From: Allobosea vaviloviae
GTDB taxonomy: Bacteria; Pseudomonadota; Alphaproteobacteria; Rhizobiales; Beijerinckiaceae
Length of the DNA stretch: 64,000 bases
Reading direction: 5' to 3'
Assembly: GCF_001298265.1 (NCBI RefSeq)
Contig: NZ_LGSZ01000059.1
Location: forward strand, 22,192-86,191
Below are positions 10,128 to 18,717 of the stretch, piece after piece. The position numbers and the translations under genes are program-made. The notes below the pieces were generated by a model that had not been told where the DNA came from, did not search any database, and saw only the letters and a program-made list of their open reading frames with translations. Position 1 is the stretch's first letter, and each line of letters begins with the position of its first letter.

Positions 10128-11885
10128 ATGACACGACGCGCTTCGATCATCGTCTACAGCATCGTCATCATGCTTGGATTGCTCGGCCTGCAATCGTGGA
10201 GCATCGCGGTCGCGCGCGTCGAGAAGCACGTCATCGCCGCGATCGAGGCGCGCACGGGTCTCGTGGTAATGGGCCTCGACCGCGCCGAGATCGCGCTGCT
10301 GCCACTGCCGCGAATCAGCCTATCGAATGTCGGCTTCAGCCAGCGCGGCGGAGAGGTCTCTGGTCGCGCGCTGCGCATCAGGGCACGGCCCAAATTATTG
10401 CCCCTGTTGGCCGGGCGTGTCGATTTCGACAGGATCGACCTCGTCGCACCACAGATCGACGTCGCCGTCGCGCCGGGGAGCGAGGGCCTGACCGACTGGC
10501 TTGCGGCCCCGCTCGACTATCTCCAGGGCCTGCGCGGCCAGAGCCGGATCATCATCACCTCAGGCTCGATCTTCATGCGCTCGCAAGGCGCGATCGCGAC
10601 CATCCTGCGCGACGTCAACCTCGTCCTCGACGAGCGCGAGGCGGAACAACCGCTGGCCGTTTCCGGCTCGCTGACCTGGCGCGGCGTTCCCGCCGAGGTC
10701 AATCTGCTCTGGCCGGTCGCAGCCGGACGCGGCCGGACCTCGCTCAGCGTGACCTCGTCGCTGCTGAAACTGAGCTTCGACGGTACGCGAAGTGCTGCGC
10801 CGGAACCCATCACCACCGGGCAATTGAGCCTGGCGACGCGGGCGCTGCCGGAGCTGCTCGGCTGGTTCGGCGAACGGCCCAGGCTGGCCTCCGCGATCGG
10901 CGCATTCAGCCTCACCGCCGACGCGAGGATTCGGCCGCACGACATGGCCTTGAGCAGTGTCGTCGCCCGCCTCGACACGGACCGGCTCGACGGCGCGCTG
11001 AACGTGACGATGTCGGGCGGGCGCCCATCGCTGTCGGGTACGCTGGCCGGCGCCGAGCTCGATCTCGGGCGGCTGGTCTCGCGCATGGACATCGCCGCGC
11101 CAGAGACTGCGCCGGGTGCCGCCGCCCTGCCCTTCGACACCTGGACTGCTCAGGACATCGACCTGCGCGTCTCGGTCGAGGCCGCCCGCCTCAACGGCGC
11201 CAAGCTCGGCGACGTTGCGACCTATCTCTTGGTCAAGACGGGGCGCTTCGAGACCGGCATCCTGCGCGCCAGCGCCTATGGCGGTAGCGTCAAGGGCCGG
11301 CTCCTCGCCATGGCGACGCCCGACGGAATCGACGTCAAGCTCGTGGCCGGGCTGGACCGGATCAATCTCGGCCAGGCCGGGCTCGACCTGCCGCAGCTCT
11401 CACGCCTGAGCGGCACAGGCGGCCTCCAGCTTAGCCTCGACGGGCTCGGGCGCTCGCTGCCGGATGTGCTCGGCTCGTTCAATGGCAAGGCGACGCTGGC
11501 CCTGCGCCAGGGCGAACTCGGCGGCTTTGCCTTTGGCGACCTGCTGCGCCGGGCCGAGCGCAATCCGGGGCCGGCGCTGCGCGACTGGCGCCAGGGCAGG
11601 ACAGCCTTCGAGACCGCCAGCGCCAGTGCCGTGATCGCCAACGGCCTGCTGACGCTGGGCGATGCGCAGGTCACGGGCCCCGGCTATCGCATGACCCTGA
11701 TCGGCACTGCCTCGCTGCCGACGCAGACGCTCGACATGGCAGCGCTGCTCCAGCCGACGACTGGCGCGCTCCGGCTGCCCTTCAGCCTGACCGGCCCGAT
11801 CGAGGCGCCAACCTTCGAGCTCGAGCCGGAATCGATGCTGCGCCCCACCGGAGCCGTCGGTGGCGGGCCTTTCCCGCTGCGCTGA
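10128..11885 (+). CDS. AsmA family protein
   Basis: 585 residues. One N-terminal membrane segment (residues ~8-28) is followed by a long periplasmic part made of beta-rich repeats (for example LLPLPRISLSNVGFSQRGGEVSGRALRIRARPKLLPLL in two pieces, characteristic of the AsmA N-terminal chorein-like region). The C-terminal AsmA domain shows DGLGRSLPDVLGSFNGKATL and GTASLPTQTLDMAALL. AsmA-like proteins are bridge-like proteins implicated in phospholipid movement and outer-membrane homeostasis. The start at 10128 puts the TM helix at the N-terminus as expected. It stands alone, with a 278-base gap upstream in which I see no gene. Confidence 0.88.
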   Translation: MTRRASIIVYSIVIMLGLLGLQSWSIAVARVEKHVIAAIEARTGLVVMGLDRAEIALLPLPRISLSNVGFSQRGGEVSGRALRIRARPKLLPLLAGRVDFDRIDLVAPQIDVAVAPGSEGLTDWLAAPLDYLQGLRGQSRIIITSGSIFMRSQGAIATILRDVNLVLDEREAEQPLAVSGSLTWRGVPAEVNLLWPVAAGRGRTSLSVTSSLLKLSFDGTRSAAPEPITTGQLSLATRALPELLGWFGERPRLASAIGAFSLTADARIRPHDMALSSVVARLDTDRLDGALNVTMSGGRPSLSGTLAGAELDLGRLVSRMDIAAPETAPGAAALPFDTWTAQDIDLRVSVEAARLNGAKLGDVATYLLVKTGRFETGILRASAYGGSVKGRLLAMATPDGIDVKLVAGLDRINLGQAGLDLPQLSRLSGTGGLQLSLDGLGRSLPDVLGSFNGKATLALRQGELGGFAFGDLLRRAERNPGPALRDWRQGRTAFETASASAVIANGLLTLGDAQVTGPGYRMTLIGTASLPTQTLDMAALLQPTTGALRLPFSLTGPIEAPTFELEPESMLRPTGAVGGGPFPLR

Positions 11886-11975
11886 GGCGCTGTCTTCCCT
11901 GCTTCCGTTTCCCGCCGGATTCGGCTTGGATGCGGTCAAGGCCGCGCGACGGCCGCTCAGGCGAGGAACAGGCTC

Positions 11976-13181
11976 ATGAAATACTGGATCGCGGCCACGG
12001 CCGGCGTCGTGGGATGGATGGCGATGGCGATGATCGAGGCGCAGCCGGCAGCGGCCCAGAATGCGGTTGAGGATCTGATCACCGAGAAGAAGGTCTTCAC
12101 CCTGCAAAGCTACACGACGCAGGGCGGCCGCACCCTCAAGGACGTCAAGGTCGGGTGGGAGAGCTACGGCACGCTCAACGCCGACAAATCCAACGCCGTC
12201 CTGATCTGCCACTTCTTCTCCGGCAACTCGCATGCAGCGGGAAAATACGACGCGAAGGACGCCGCGCCCGGCTATTGGGATGCGATCATCGGCCCAGGCA
12301 AGGCCATCGACACCAACAAATACTTCGTGCTGTCCTCCGACACTCTGGTAAACCTCAACACTGGCGACCCGAAGACCACGACCACCGGCCCGGCCTCGGT
12401 CAATCCCGACACCGGCAAGCCCTATGCGCTCGATTTCCCGGTGGTGACCGTCGGCGATTTCGTCAATGTCCAGAAGGCGCTGGTCGAAAGCCTCGGCATC
12501 AAGCGGCTGGCGCTGGTCGCCGGCCCCTCGATGGGCTCGCTCCAGACATTCGAGTGGGCGGCGAGCCATCCCGAGATGGTCGCCAAGGCGATGCCGGTGA
12601 TCGGCGCGGGCGAGGCCGATGCGCAGCTCATCGCTTGGCTCGACGTCTGGGCCGCACCGATCCTCGTCGATCCCAACTGGAACAAGGGCGATTATTACGG
12701 CAGGACGCCGCCCAATGCCGGTCTCGCCAAGGCGCTGGCGGTGGTGACGCTGCAGGCCAACCATCAGGACTGGGCCAACGCCACCTTCGGCCGCCGTCCG
12801 GCCAAGGCGGAAGAGGACCCGGCCAAGGCCCTCTCCAACCGCTTCCAGATCCAGAGCATTCTCGACAACGCCGGCGAGGCCCGCGCCAAGGTCTCGGACG
12901 CCAATCACTTCCTCTATCTGGTCAAGGCGAACCAGCTCTTCGCCACTGGGGGCACCTCGCTGGCGGACGCAGCCACGAAGATCAAGGCGCCGGTTCTGCT
13001 GATCACCCAGCCGAAGGACCTGGTCTTCACCGCGGATGCGGTCGAGAAAACGGCGGAGACCCTGAGGAAGGGCGGCGTGTCGGTCACGCAGGCCTATCTG
13101 CAGGGCGCTCGCGGCCATCTCGACGGGGTGATCTCGATGAAGCAGGCCGAGGGCGCGATCCGGGCCTTCCTGGAAAAGTAG
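11976..13181 (+). CDS. Exported alpha/beta hydrolase of the homoserine O-acetyltransferase (MetX)-like family
   Basis: 401 residues. The body resembles MetX: GWESYGTLNADKSNAVLICH at the oxyanion region, nucleophile Ser185 in GPSMGS, Asp348 in QPKDLVF and His381 in GHLDG, forming the expected triad. Unlike cytosolic MetX it begins with a clear signal peptide (hydrophobic run, then QPAAAQ), so it should act in the periplasm, where acetyl-CoA is absent. A hydrolase role is therefore more likely than methionine synthesis. AGGAA lies about eight bases before the ATG. The sequence after the nucleophile keeps LQTFEWAASHPEMV, as in MetX. Confidence 0.85.
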   Translation: MKYWIAATAGVVGWMAMAMIEAQPAAAQNAVEDLITEKKVFTLQSYTTQGGRTLKDVKVGWESYGTLNADKSNAVLICHFFSGNSHAAGKYDAKDAAPGYWDAIIGPGKAIDTNKYFVLSSDTLVNLNTGDPKTTTTGPASVNPDTGKPYALDFPVVTVGDFVNVQKALVESLGIKRLALVAGPSMGSLQTFEWAASHPEMVAKAMPVIGAGEADAQLIAWLDVWAAPILVDPNWNKGDYYGRTPPNAGLAKALAVVTLQANHQDWANATFGRRPAKAEEDPAKALSNRFQIQSILDNAGEARAKVSDANHFLYLVKANQLFATGGTSLADAATKIKAPVLLITQPKDLVFTADAVEKTAETLRKGGVSVTQAYLQGARGHLDGVISMKQAEGAIRAFLEK

Positions 13182-13205
13182 GGCCGCCCGCCCGGTTACG
13201 ACGCC

Positions 13206-13247
13206 GTCATTCCGGACAAGCCGCACAGCGGCTGCGTCCGGAATGAC
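13206..13247. repeat. Intergenic palindrome (GTCATTCCGGAC type)
   Basis: Inverted repeat with perfect 12-base arms GTCATTCCGGAC and GTCCGGAATGAC around an 18-base centre that itself pairs in part (CCGCACAGCGG). It lies between the convergent MetX-like and caspase-like genes and could serve as a bidirectional transcript-end hairpin. Confidence 0.7.
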
Positions 13248-13278
13248 ACCCGTTTTCGAGGGACCGGAGCAGGGCCCC

Positions 13279-15333
13279 TCAGAAGCCGATGTTCAGCCCC
13301 ATGCGGACCATGTCGCCGCGGGTCTTTGCCCGCATCGTCGCATATTCGTCGGTGAAGAAGCCCAGCGTCTCGCTCAGCACGAGGCGCTGTGTCCCGAGGT
13401 CGTAGCGGAGATAGTCGAACTTCAAGGACAACATCGGCCCCAGCGCATATTCGAGACCGCCGCCCAATGCCCAGCCCGACGCGATCTGCCCGTTCGAGCC
13501 CGCATAGGTCGGGTTGTTGGTCGGGTCGGGGTTGATCGCGCCGCGCTGGCCGAGATGGCCATAGGCATAGCCGCCGGTGGCGAAGATCATCAGGTCCCCG
13601 AACGCGACGCCGGCGCGGCCGCGCACGGTGCCCAGCGTAAACAGCTCGTTTTGCGCCTGCGTCGTCACCTGGACGCCGAAGGGATTGACCGTCGAGGATT
13701 TGCGGCCGCCGGTATGCATCGCCGAGAAATCCGTCTCCGCTCCGAGCACGACCATGCCGATCTGGTAGTTGAATCCGGCCTGGCCCGAGAACGTCACGTT
13801 GCGGCCCGAGGGCGACAGCCGCGCCGCGACATTGCCGGCATCGATCGAGGTCTGGACCTCGTTGTTGGGCCCGACGCCGGCGATCCGCGTCGGCGACCTC
13901 TGGTCGGCCCCACCGACCGAGCCGCCGATATAGAACCCGGTCCAGCGCGGCTTGCCGGGCAAAAGCGGCGGCGGCAGTGCTGGCACCTCGGCCGGCTGGG
14001 CAGGAGCCACGCCTGCCGGCGGGGGCGTCTGCCGGACGGGCACGACACGGGCGGGCGCCGCATCGCGCGGGGTGACGTCGCGCGGGGTCATCTCGGCACG
14101 GCGGGTGCGGGTTGGCACGGCCTGGCAGACCGGGCAGGCCGCGGCGACCTGGACGCGGTTGCGGCTGGGCGCAGCCGGAGCGAGCCGCAGCGCTTCCGCG
14201 ACATGGGTCGAGCCCGGATAGAGCCTGGCGAAGAGGTGGTAGGATTCGGCATCGCCGGCGCGCGCTGTCTCGGCCCAGGTGGTCTCCTCCGTGCGCAACG
14301 AGAAGCTGCGATGGAGCCGCACCGCCCGCTCGTCGTCGGGGTGGGCGTCGAGCGTGGCGCGGTAGATGTCGCGCCGGTCCCAGGCGATCGCGGCGCGATA
14401 GGCGTCGGCTGGCGCCATGGCGCGCAGCGCTGCCGCCGTCGGCCGCATCGTCAGCGACGGCCCCTGCGCGGTTGTAGGAGCCGCCGGTGCCGTGCCGGGC
14501 GTCGCCGCCGGGCGCTGGAAGAAGGTGAAGTCGGTGATCAGGGATGAGGTCTCCCAGGGGATCTGCTGGCCGCTGGTGGTATCGTGAACGGCGAGCCGGA
14601 TGCGGCGGAAGAGCTGCTCGATCGGCAGGCCGGGCTCCCGGATCTCGCGCAGGAAAGCGGTGGTGAAGGGGCTGTTGGCCCCCGTCCCGTCGGCGGCCGT
14701 GGCGCCTGGCGAGGTCGAGAAGGCCACAAAAGTGCCGCTGCCGGAATCGATCCGCGCCAGGCCTGCTTCCGAGCGGATGCCCTCGGTGGCACCGTCGACG
14801 AGCTGGAGCGAGAGCCCGCGCGAAAGCTCGGCATTGGCGAAGGGATTGTTGCGGCAGGCGTCGAGCACGACGATCTTGGAGACTGCCGACGTCCCATCCA
14901 GGCGCCGCAGGATCTCGCTCAGCGACAGCGCCCGCGACGACAGATCTGCCGAGCGCTCCAGCCGGACATCGACCGGCAGCAGGTAGTTCGTGCCATCGAG
15001 CTGCACGGCATGGCCAGCATAATAGACCATCGCCGATGCGCCCGGCCCCGCTGCCCGCACCCGCTCGATGAAGGTCTCGAGCGCGCTGCGCATCCCCGTC
15101 AGCGTCGCATCGGTCGCGGGCACGACCTCGAAGCCGGCCTCCTGCAAGACAGTACGGGTCGCATTGGCGTCGTTCAGCGCATTCTGCAGCGGCGCGACCC
15201 CGGTATAGCCGCCATTGCCGATGACGAAGGCGAGCCGCTTCTGGGCGAAGGCCGATGTGGCGCCGAGCGCCAGAATTGCAAGCGCCATGACCAAAGTGGC
15301 GAACGCCACCAGCCCCCTCGACTGAATCCGCAT
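13279..15333 (-). CDS. Caspase-like protease fused to an outer-membrane beta-barrel
   Basis: 684 residues with a signal peptide (cleavage near SAFAQ, residue 31). Residues ~32-270 form a caspase-like peptidase C14 domain: RLAFVIGNGGY strand, catalytic His108 in YYAGHAVQ and catalytic Cys160 in VLDACRNNP. A middle region (~280-450) is Arg- and Pro-rich with one CPVCQ motif. From about residue 460 the sequence turns into an Omp25/Omp31-like barrel: WTGFYIGGSVG, VRGRAGVAFGDLMIFATGGYAYG, YLRYDLG, ending in GLNIGF with the terminal Phe used as a BAM signal. This implies a protease held at the outer membrane. GGAGG four bases before the ATG supports the start. Single-domain versions of each half are common; the fusion is unusual. 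Confidence 0.85.
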   Translation of the reverse strand: MRIQSRGLVAFATLVMALAILALGATSAFAQKRLAFVIGNGGYTGVAPLQNALNDANATRTVLQEAGFEVVPATDATLTGMRSALETFIERVRAAGPGASAMVYYAGHAVQLDGTNYLLPVDVRLERSADLSSRALSLSEILRRLDGTSAVSKIVVLDACRNNPFANAELSRGLSLQLVDGATEGIRSEAGLARIDSGSGTFVAFSTSPGATAADGTGANSPFTTAFLREIREPGLPIEQLFRRIRLAVHDTTSGQQIPWETSSLITDFTFFQRPAATPGTAPAAPTTAQGPSLTMRPTAAALRAMAPADAYRAAIAWDRRDIYRATLDAHPDDERAVRLHRSFSLRTEETTWAETARAGDAESYHLFARLYPGSTHVAEALRLAPAAPSRNRVQVAAACPVCQAVPTRTRRAEMTPRDVTPRDAAPARVVPVRQTPPPAGVAPAQPAEVPALPPPLLPGKPRWTGFYIGGSVGGADQRSPTRIAGVGPNNEVQTSIDAGNVAARLSPSGRNVTFSGQAGFNYQIGMVVLGAETDFSAMHTGGRKSSTVNPFGVQVTTQAQNELFTLGTVRGRAGVAFGDLMIFATGGYAYGHLGQRGAINPDPTNNPTYAGSNGQIASGWALGGGLEYALGPMLSLKFDYLRYDLGTQRLVLSETLGFFTDEYATMRAKTRGDMVRMGLNIGF

Positions 15334-15698
15334 GCTGCCTCCGCCGGCGCGAGTGATTCCCCCACGGCAGTATCGGCAACCGGCCCCGAACCGGCGTCAT
15401 CCAATTGACGGAGGTCGGTCGCCGGAGACAACCGCTCGGTCACAACAAGGCAGCGCAGCGTCGATGCCCCGGAGACGGTCTCGACTGGACACCGATCGCA
15501 CGATACGCCGGAGATTCATTGCGCGCGATGTCCTCCCCGGCTCAACCCTGCCGCCCCAGCCTCAAGCATGGCTGGATGATGACGATTGCAGACCTGCAGG
15601 CCAATCTAAACTCGCCCTTAACTTCGATCGGGCATCTCGTCGGACGAGTAGTGGCTTCGCGGTGGGGTGTACCTGCCGCGGCGCAGGGGTGGCAAACC
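15334..15698. other. Intergenic region between the divergent caspase-like gene and motA
   Basis: 365 bases upstream of two divergent genes. I see no convincing gene or RNA. An open frame continues upstream of motA to 15405, but the ribosome site (AGGGG) and family length both point to the ATG at 15699. Promoters for both genes should lie here; I could not pick out clear -35/-10 elements. Confidence 0.4.
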
Positions 15699-16556
15699 AT
15701 GCGGCTTATCGTCGGCACAATCATCGTCTTCGCCTGCGTCTTCGGCAGCTACGCGGCTATGGGCGGCCATCTGGAGGTCCTTTGGCAGCCGTTCGAGTTT
15801 GTTATCATCCTCGGTGCAGCGATCGGCGCCTTCATCATCGGCAACCCCGGGCCGGTGCTCAAGGCCGTGCCCGGAATGCTTGGAACGATCTTCAAGGGCC
15901 CCAAATACACGCAGAAATGCTATGTCGAGCTGCTGGGGATGCAGTATTCCTTGTACAAGCTTGTCAAGCAGAAGGGCATGCTCGCGGTCGAGGAGCACAT
16001 TGAAAATCCGAGCAGCTCGACGCTGTTCAACGCCTTCCCGACTTTTGCAGCGAACCATCATGCGGTCGAATTCGTCTGCGACTACATGCGTATGTTGTCG
16101 CTGGGCGCCAACAACGTCCATGAGATCGACGCGTTGATGGATGAAGAACTCGAGACGCACCATCAGGAGCAGGAGCGTATCGTTGGGGCCATGCAGTCGC
16201 TTGCCGACGGAACTCCGGCGCTCGGCATCGTTGCCGCCGTGCTCGGCGTGATCAAGACGATGGGGGCGATCAAGGAGCCTCCGGAGGTGCTGGGTCATCT
16301 GATCGGCGGCGCGCTTGTCGGCACCTTCTTCGGCGTCTTCGTCGCCTATGGCTTCTTCGCGCCCATGGCGGCGTCGCTCAAGAGCACCTTTGAGGCGGAA
16401 GCCAAATACTACCTTTCACTTAAGGCGGGTCTCCTCGCCCACATCAGCGGCCAGCCGCCGGTGATGTCGGTGGAATTTGCCCGCAAGGCGCTGATGAGCG
16501 ACGTCCGCCCGACTTTCGCGGAAGTGGAAACGGCGACAGCCGCTCTGCCCGCCTAG
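15699..16556 (+). CDS. motA: Flagellar motor stator protein MotA
   Basis: 285 residues from the ATG at 15699, which is preceded by AGGGG. Four hydrophobic segments are visible, two N-terminal and two C-terminal, around a large cytoplasmic loop. The N-terminus MRLIVGTIIVFACVFGSY and IGAFIIGNPGPVLKA are typical MotA. The last pair of TMs contains TPALGIVAAVLGVIKTMG and LVGTFFGVFVAYGFFAP, the face that lines the proton path. MotA and MotB form the ion-driven stator of the flagellar motor. motB follows 28 bases later; no other flagellar gene is nearby. Confidence 0.95.
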   Translation: MRLIVGTIIVFACVFGSYAAMGGHLEVLWQPFEFVIILGAAIGAFIIGNPGPVLKAVPGMLGTIFKGPKYTQKCYVELLGMQYSLYKLVKQKGMLAVEEHIENPSSSTLFNAFPTFAANHHAVEFVCDYMRMLSLGANNVHEIDALMDEELETHHQEQERIVGAMQSLADGTPALGIVAAVLGVIKTMGAIKEPPEVLGHLIGGALVGTFFGVFVAYGFFAPMAASLKSTFEAEAKYYLSLKAGLLAHISGQPPVMSVEFARKALMSDVRPTFAEVETATAALPA

Positions 16557-16584
16557 GCCCGCCCCAATCTCCAGTAAGGACCCG

Positions 16585-17457
16585 ATGACCAAGCCGCTCC
16601 AGCCGATCATCATCAAGAAGGTCAAGAAGGCCGCTCACGCGCACCATGGCGGGGCCTGGAAGATCGCCTATGCGGACTTTGTGACCGCCATGATGGCGTT
16701 CTTTCTGCTCATGTGGCTGATCAGCATGACGACGCAGGAGCAGAAGAACGGCCTGGCGGAATACTTCGCGCCGACGGCTGCTCTGAGTCCCAGCACCAGT
16801 GGCGCTGGCGGCATCCTGATGGGCACCGCCCTGGACACGTCAGGCAACAAGTCGTCGGCGCCCCGCGACGCGGCTTTGGGCACCACCAAGCAGGAAGACG
16901 GAGCGCGCCTGACCAATTCGGGCCGTGCCAGCGACCGCGAGGTCCGCCAGGCCGCCAGCGTGCAGGCCAACCACAGCGCCGCAGCCAGCATCCGGCAGGC
17001 GCTTCAGAACATGCCCGAATTTGCCGAGCTGTCGCGAAACATCGTGATCGAGCCGACCAAGGATGGGGTGGACGTTTCGCTCGTGGATCAGGACGGACGC
17101 TCCATGTTCCCTGAGGGCTCGGTCGACCCTTACGAGCGCACCCGCCTCGTGCTGGAGGCGCTCGCACCGACCCTGCGCCGGCTGCCCAACCGCCTGTCTG
17201 TCACCGGCCATACCGCCTCCTTGCGCCCGGGCTCGGTGCGGGCCGTCAACTCCTGGAGCCTCACCAGCGGGCGCGCGCTCGCTGTGCGCGAGATCCTGTC
17301 GGCGGCAGGGTTCCCCAACGACCGCTTCTTCGCCGTGGTCGGACGCGCCGACACCGAGCCGGTCTTCCCCGACAACCCCTACCTCTCGCCGAACCGGCGG
17401 GTGACGATCAAGCTGCTCAATGAGGAGCCGCCGCTGCCCCCGGGCCTCTTTCGCTGA
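16585..17457 (+). CDS. motB: Flagellar motor stator protein MotB
   Basis: 290 residues with AAGGA before the ATG. The N-terminal segment GGAWKIAYADFVTAMMAFFLL holds the proton-binding Asp31, equivalent to the essential Asp of E. coli MotB. A Ser/Ala/Thr-rich linker spans about residues 55-140. The C-terminal OmpA-like peptidoglycan-binding domain shows RLSVTGHTAS, SLTSGRALAVREIL and PNRRVTI. Together with MotA it makes a proton-driven stator unit anchored to the cell wall. No truncation is visible. A GC-rich hairpin lies just after the stop but lacks a T-tract. Confidence 0.95.
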   Translation: MTKPLQPIIIKKVKKAAHAHHGGAWKIAYADFVTAMMAFFLLMWLISMTTQEQKNGLAEYFAPTAALSPSTSGAGGILMGTALDTSGNKSSAPRDAALGTTKQEDGARLTNSGRASDREVRQAASVQANHSAAASIRQALQNMPEFAELSRNIVIEPTKDGVDVSLVDQDGRSMFPEGSVDPYERTRLVLEALAPTLRRLPNRLSVTGHTASLRPGSVRAVNSWSLTSGRALAVREILSAAGFPNDRFFAVVGRADTEPVFPDNPYLSPNRRVTIKLLNEEPPLPPGLFR

Positions 17458-17665
17458 CGACAAGGCGGCCTCGGCCGCCCCAGGGTCCGCTTGAGATCGA
17501 ACTCGGTGGCTGACACGACGCGAGGGGCTGACCCTTGCGGCGTGGATCAAGACTTAACCGGTCGATTTCGCTAGTGAATCGAGACGCTGGCAGCGGACAT
17601 CCTTGAACCCCGGAAACGTTCGGTTGAGGTCAGCACTTCTGCCCGCAACTGACCCACCGCCGCCC

Positions 17666-18298
17666 CTATCCCGCCCGTACCACAGCCCAGACCCCGTCGA
17701 TCACGAACTGCACCGCCAGCGCCGCCAGGATCACGCCGAGCAGCCGCGTCAGCACGATGTTCCCCGTCACGCCCAACAGTCGCGCCAGGGGCGAGGCCAG
17801 CAGGAAGACGGCAAGGCAGGACAGGATCACCAGCCCGCAGATGACCGCCAGCGCGACCAGTCGCAGCGGGTCGCCCTCCGCGCGCCCCGCCAGCAGGATG
17901 ATCGCGGTCAGTGCGCCCGGCCCCGCCATCAGCGGGATCGCCAGCGGGAAGGCGGCGACATTGCGGATGTGATCCTGCGTGATCGCGGTCGTTGCGGTCT
18001 GCTGCTTGCGCTCGCTGCGGCGCTCGAACACCATCTCGAAGGCGATCCAGAACAGCAAAAGCCCGCCGGCGATGCGGAAGGCCGGCAGCGAGACGCCGAG
18101 CGCCTTCAGAACGACGTCGCCGGCCACGCCGAAAAAGGCGAGGATGCCAAACGCGATGATGCAGGCGCGGATCGCGACCTGCCGCCGCTCGCCCGCCGAC
18201 ATGCCCTGCGTCAGCGACAGGAAGATCGGCGCCAGCCCGGGAGGATCGAGCGTCACCAGCAGGGTGACGAGGGCGGAGGTGAGGAATTCGATGGACAT
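17666..18298 (-). CDS. MarC family integral membrane protein
   Basis: 210 residues, six hydrophobic segments, the normal size of the MarC/UPF0056 family. Visible family features are the N-terminal TLLVTLDPPGLAPIFLSLTQG and the central PLAIPLMAGPGALTAIILLAG. Members were once linked to multiple antibiotic resistance in E. coli, a role later not supported, and their transport function is unknown. The start ATG at 18298 has GGAGG-like purines upstream on the minus strand. It is convergent with motB and divergent from gyrA. Confidence 0.92.
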   Translation of the reverse strand: MSIEFLTSALVTLLVTLDPPGLAPIFLSLTQGMSAGERRQVAIRACIIAFGILAFFGVAGDVVLKALGVSLPAFRIAGGLLLFWIAFEMVFERRSERKQQTATTAITQDHIRNVAAFPLAIPLMAGPGALTAIILLAGRAEGDPLRLVALAVICGLVILSCLAVFLLASPLARLLGVTGNIVLTRLLGVILAALAVQFVIDGVWAVVRAG

Positions 18299-18373
18299 GA
18301 CGCCAGTTAAGACACGCCGCGCACCGCACCGGAAGGGCCCCCGCCTCTCGAGCGCAGCGGCCCACGCCCAGCC

Positions 18374-18483
18374 CTCATCCTGAGGAGCTGCGCAGCAGCG
18401 TCTCTAAGGGATGCTCCAGGAGGCTCTGGAGCGAGCTGGAGCCCCCTGCGAGACGGTCGCTAGAGCGACCTCTTCAGGATGAG
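18374..18483. repeat. Long palindromic intergenic repeat in the marC-gyrA gap
   Basis: About 110 bases bounded by CTCATCCTGAGGAG and CTCTTCAGGATGAG, with nested inverted repeats (GCTCCAGGAGGCTCTGGAGC in the centre). It lies inside the 419-base gap 18299-18717 between marC and gyrA. The rest of that gap has an AT-rich stretch around 18600-18640 that probably carries the gyrA promoter; I see no gene in it. Confidence 0.65.
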
Positions 18484-18717
18484 AACTGGAACAACGGTCA
18501 GCGTGCGGCCATGCTGGCTCGACCCATCCGCGCCTGCGGAGACGCCCAATCAAGGCGGGATTGTGCAGGGCATCGGAAGGTGCTCTGCGCCACCCACATA
18601 AGCCATTGATTTAATTGACCTTATTTTCCACCGAAAAGCCGGCTGCGCGGCTGGCCTAAACCACCGAAATCGGATAGCCAGAAGCCTGAAAACAAGCAGG
18701 AATCGGGACCCAATCCC

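Noticed and set aside
11976..13181. Calling the MetX-like gene metX
   Set aside because: It has a signal peptide, so cytosolic homoserine acetylation is unlikely.
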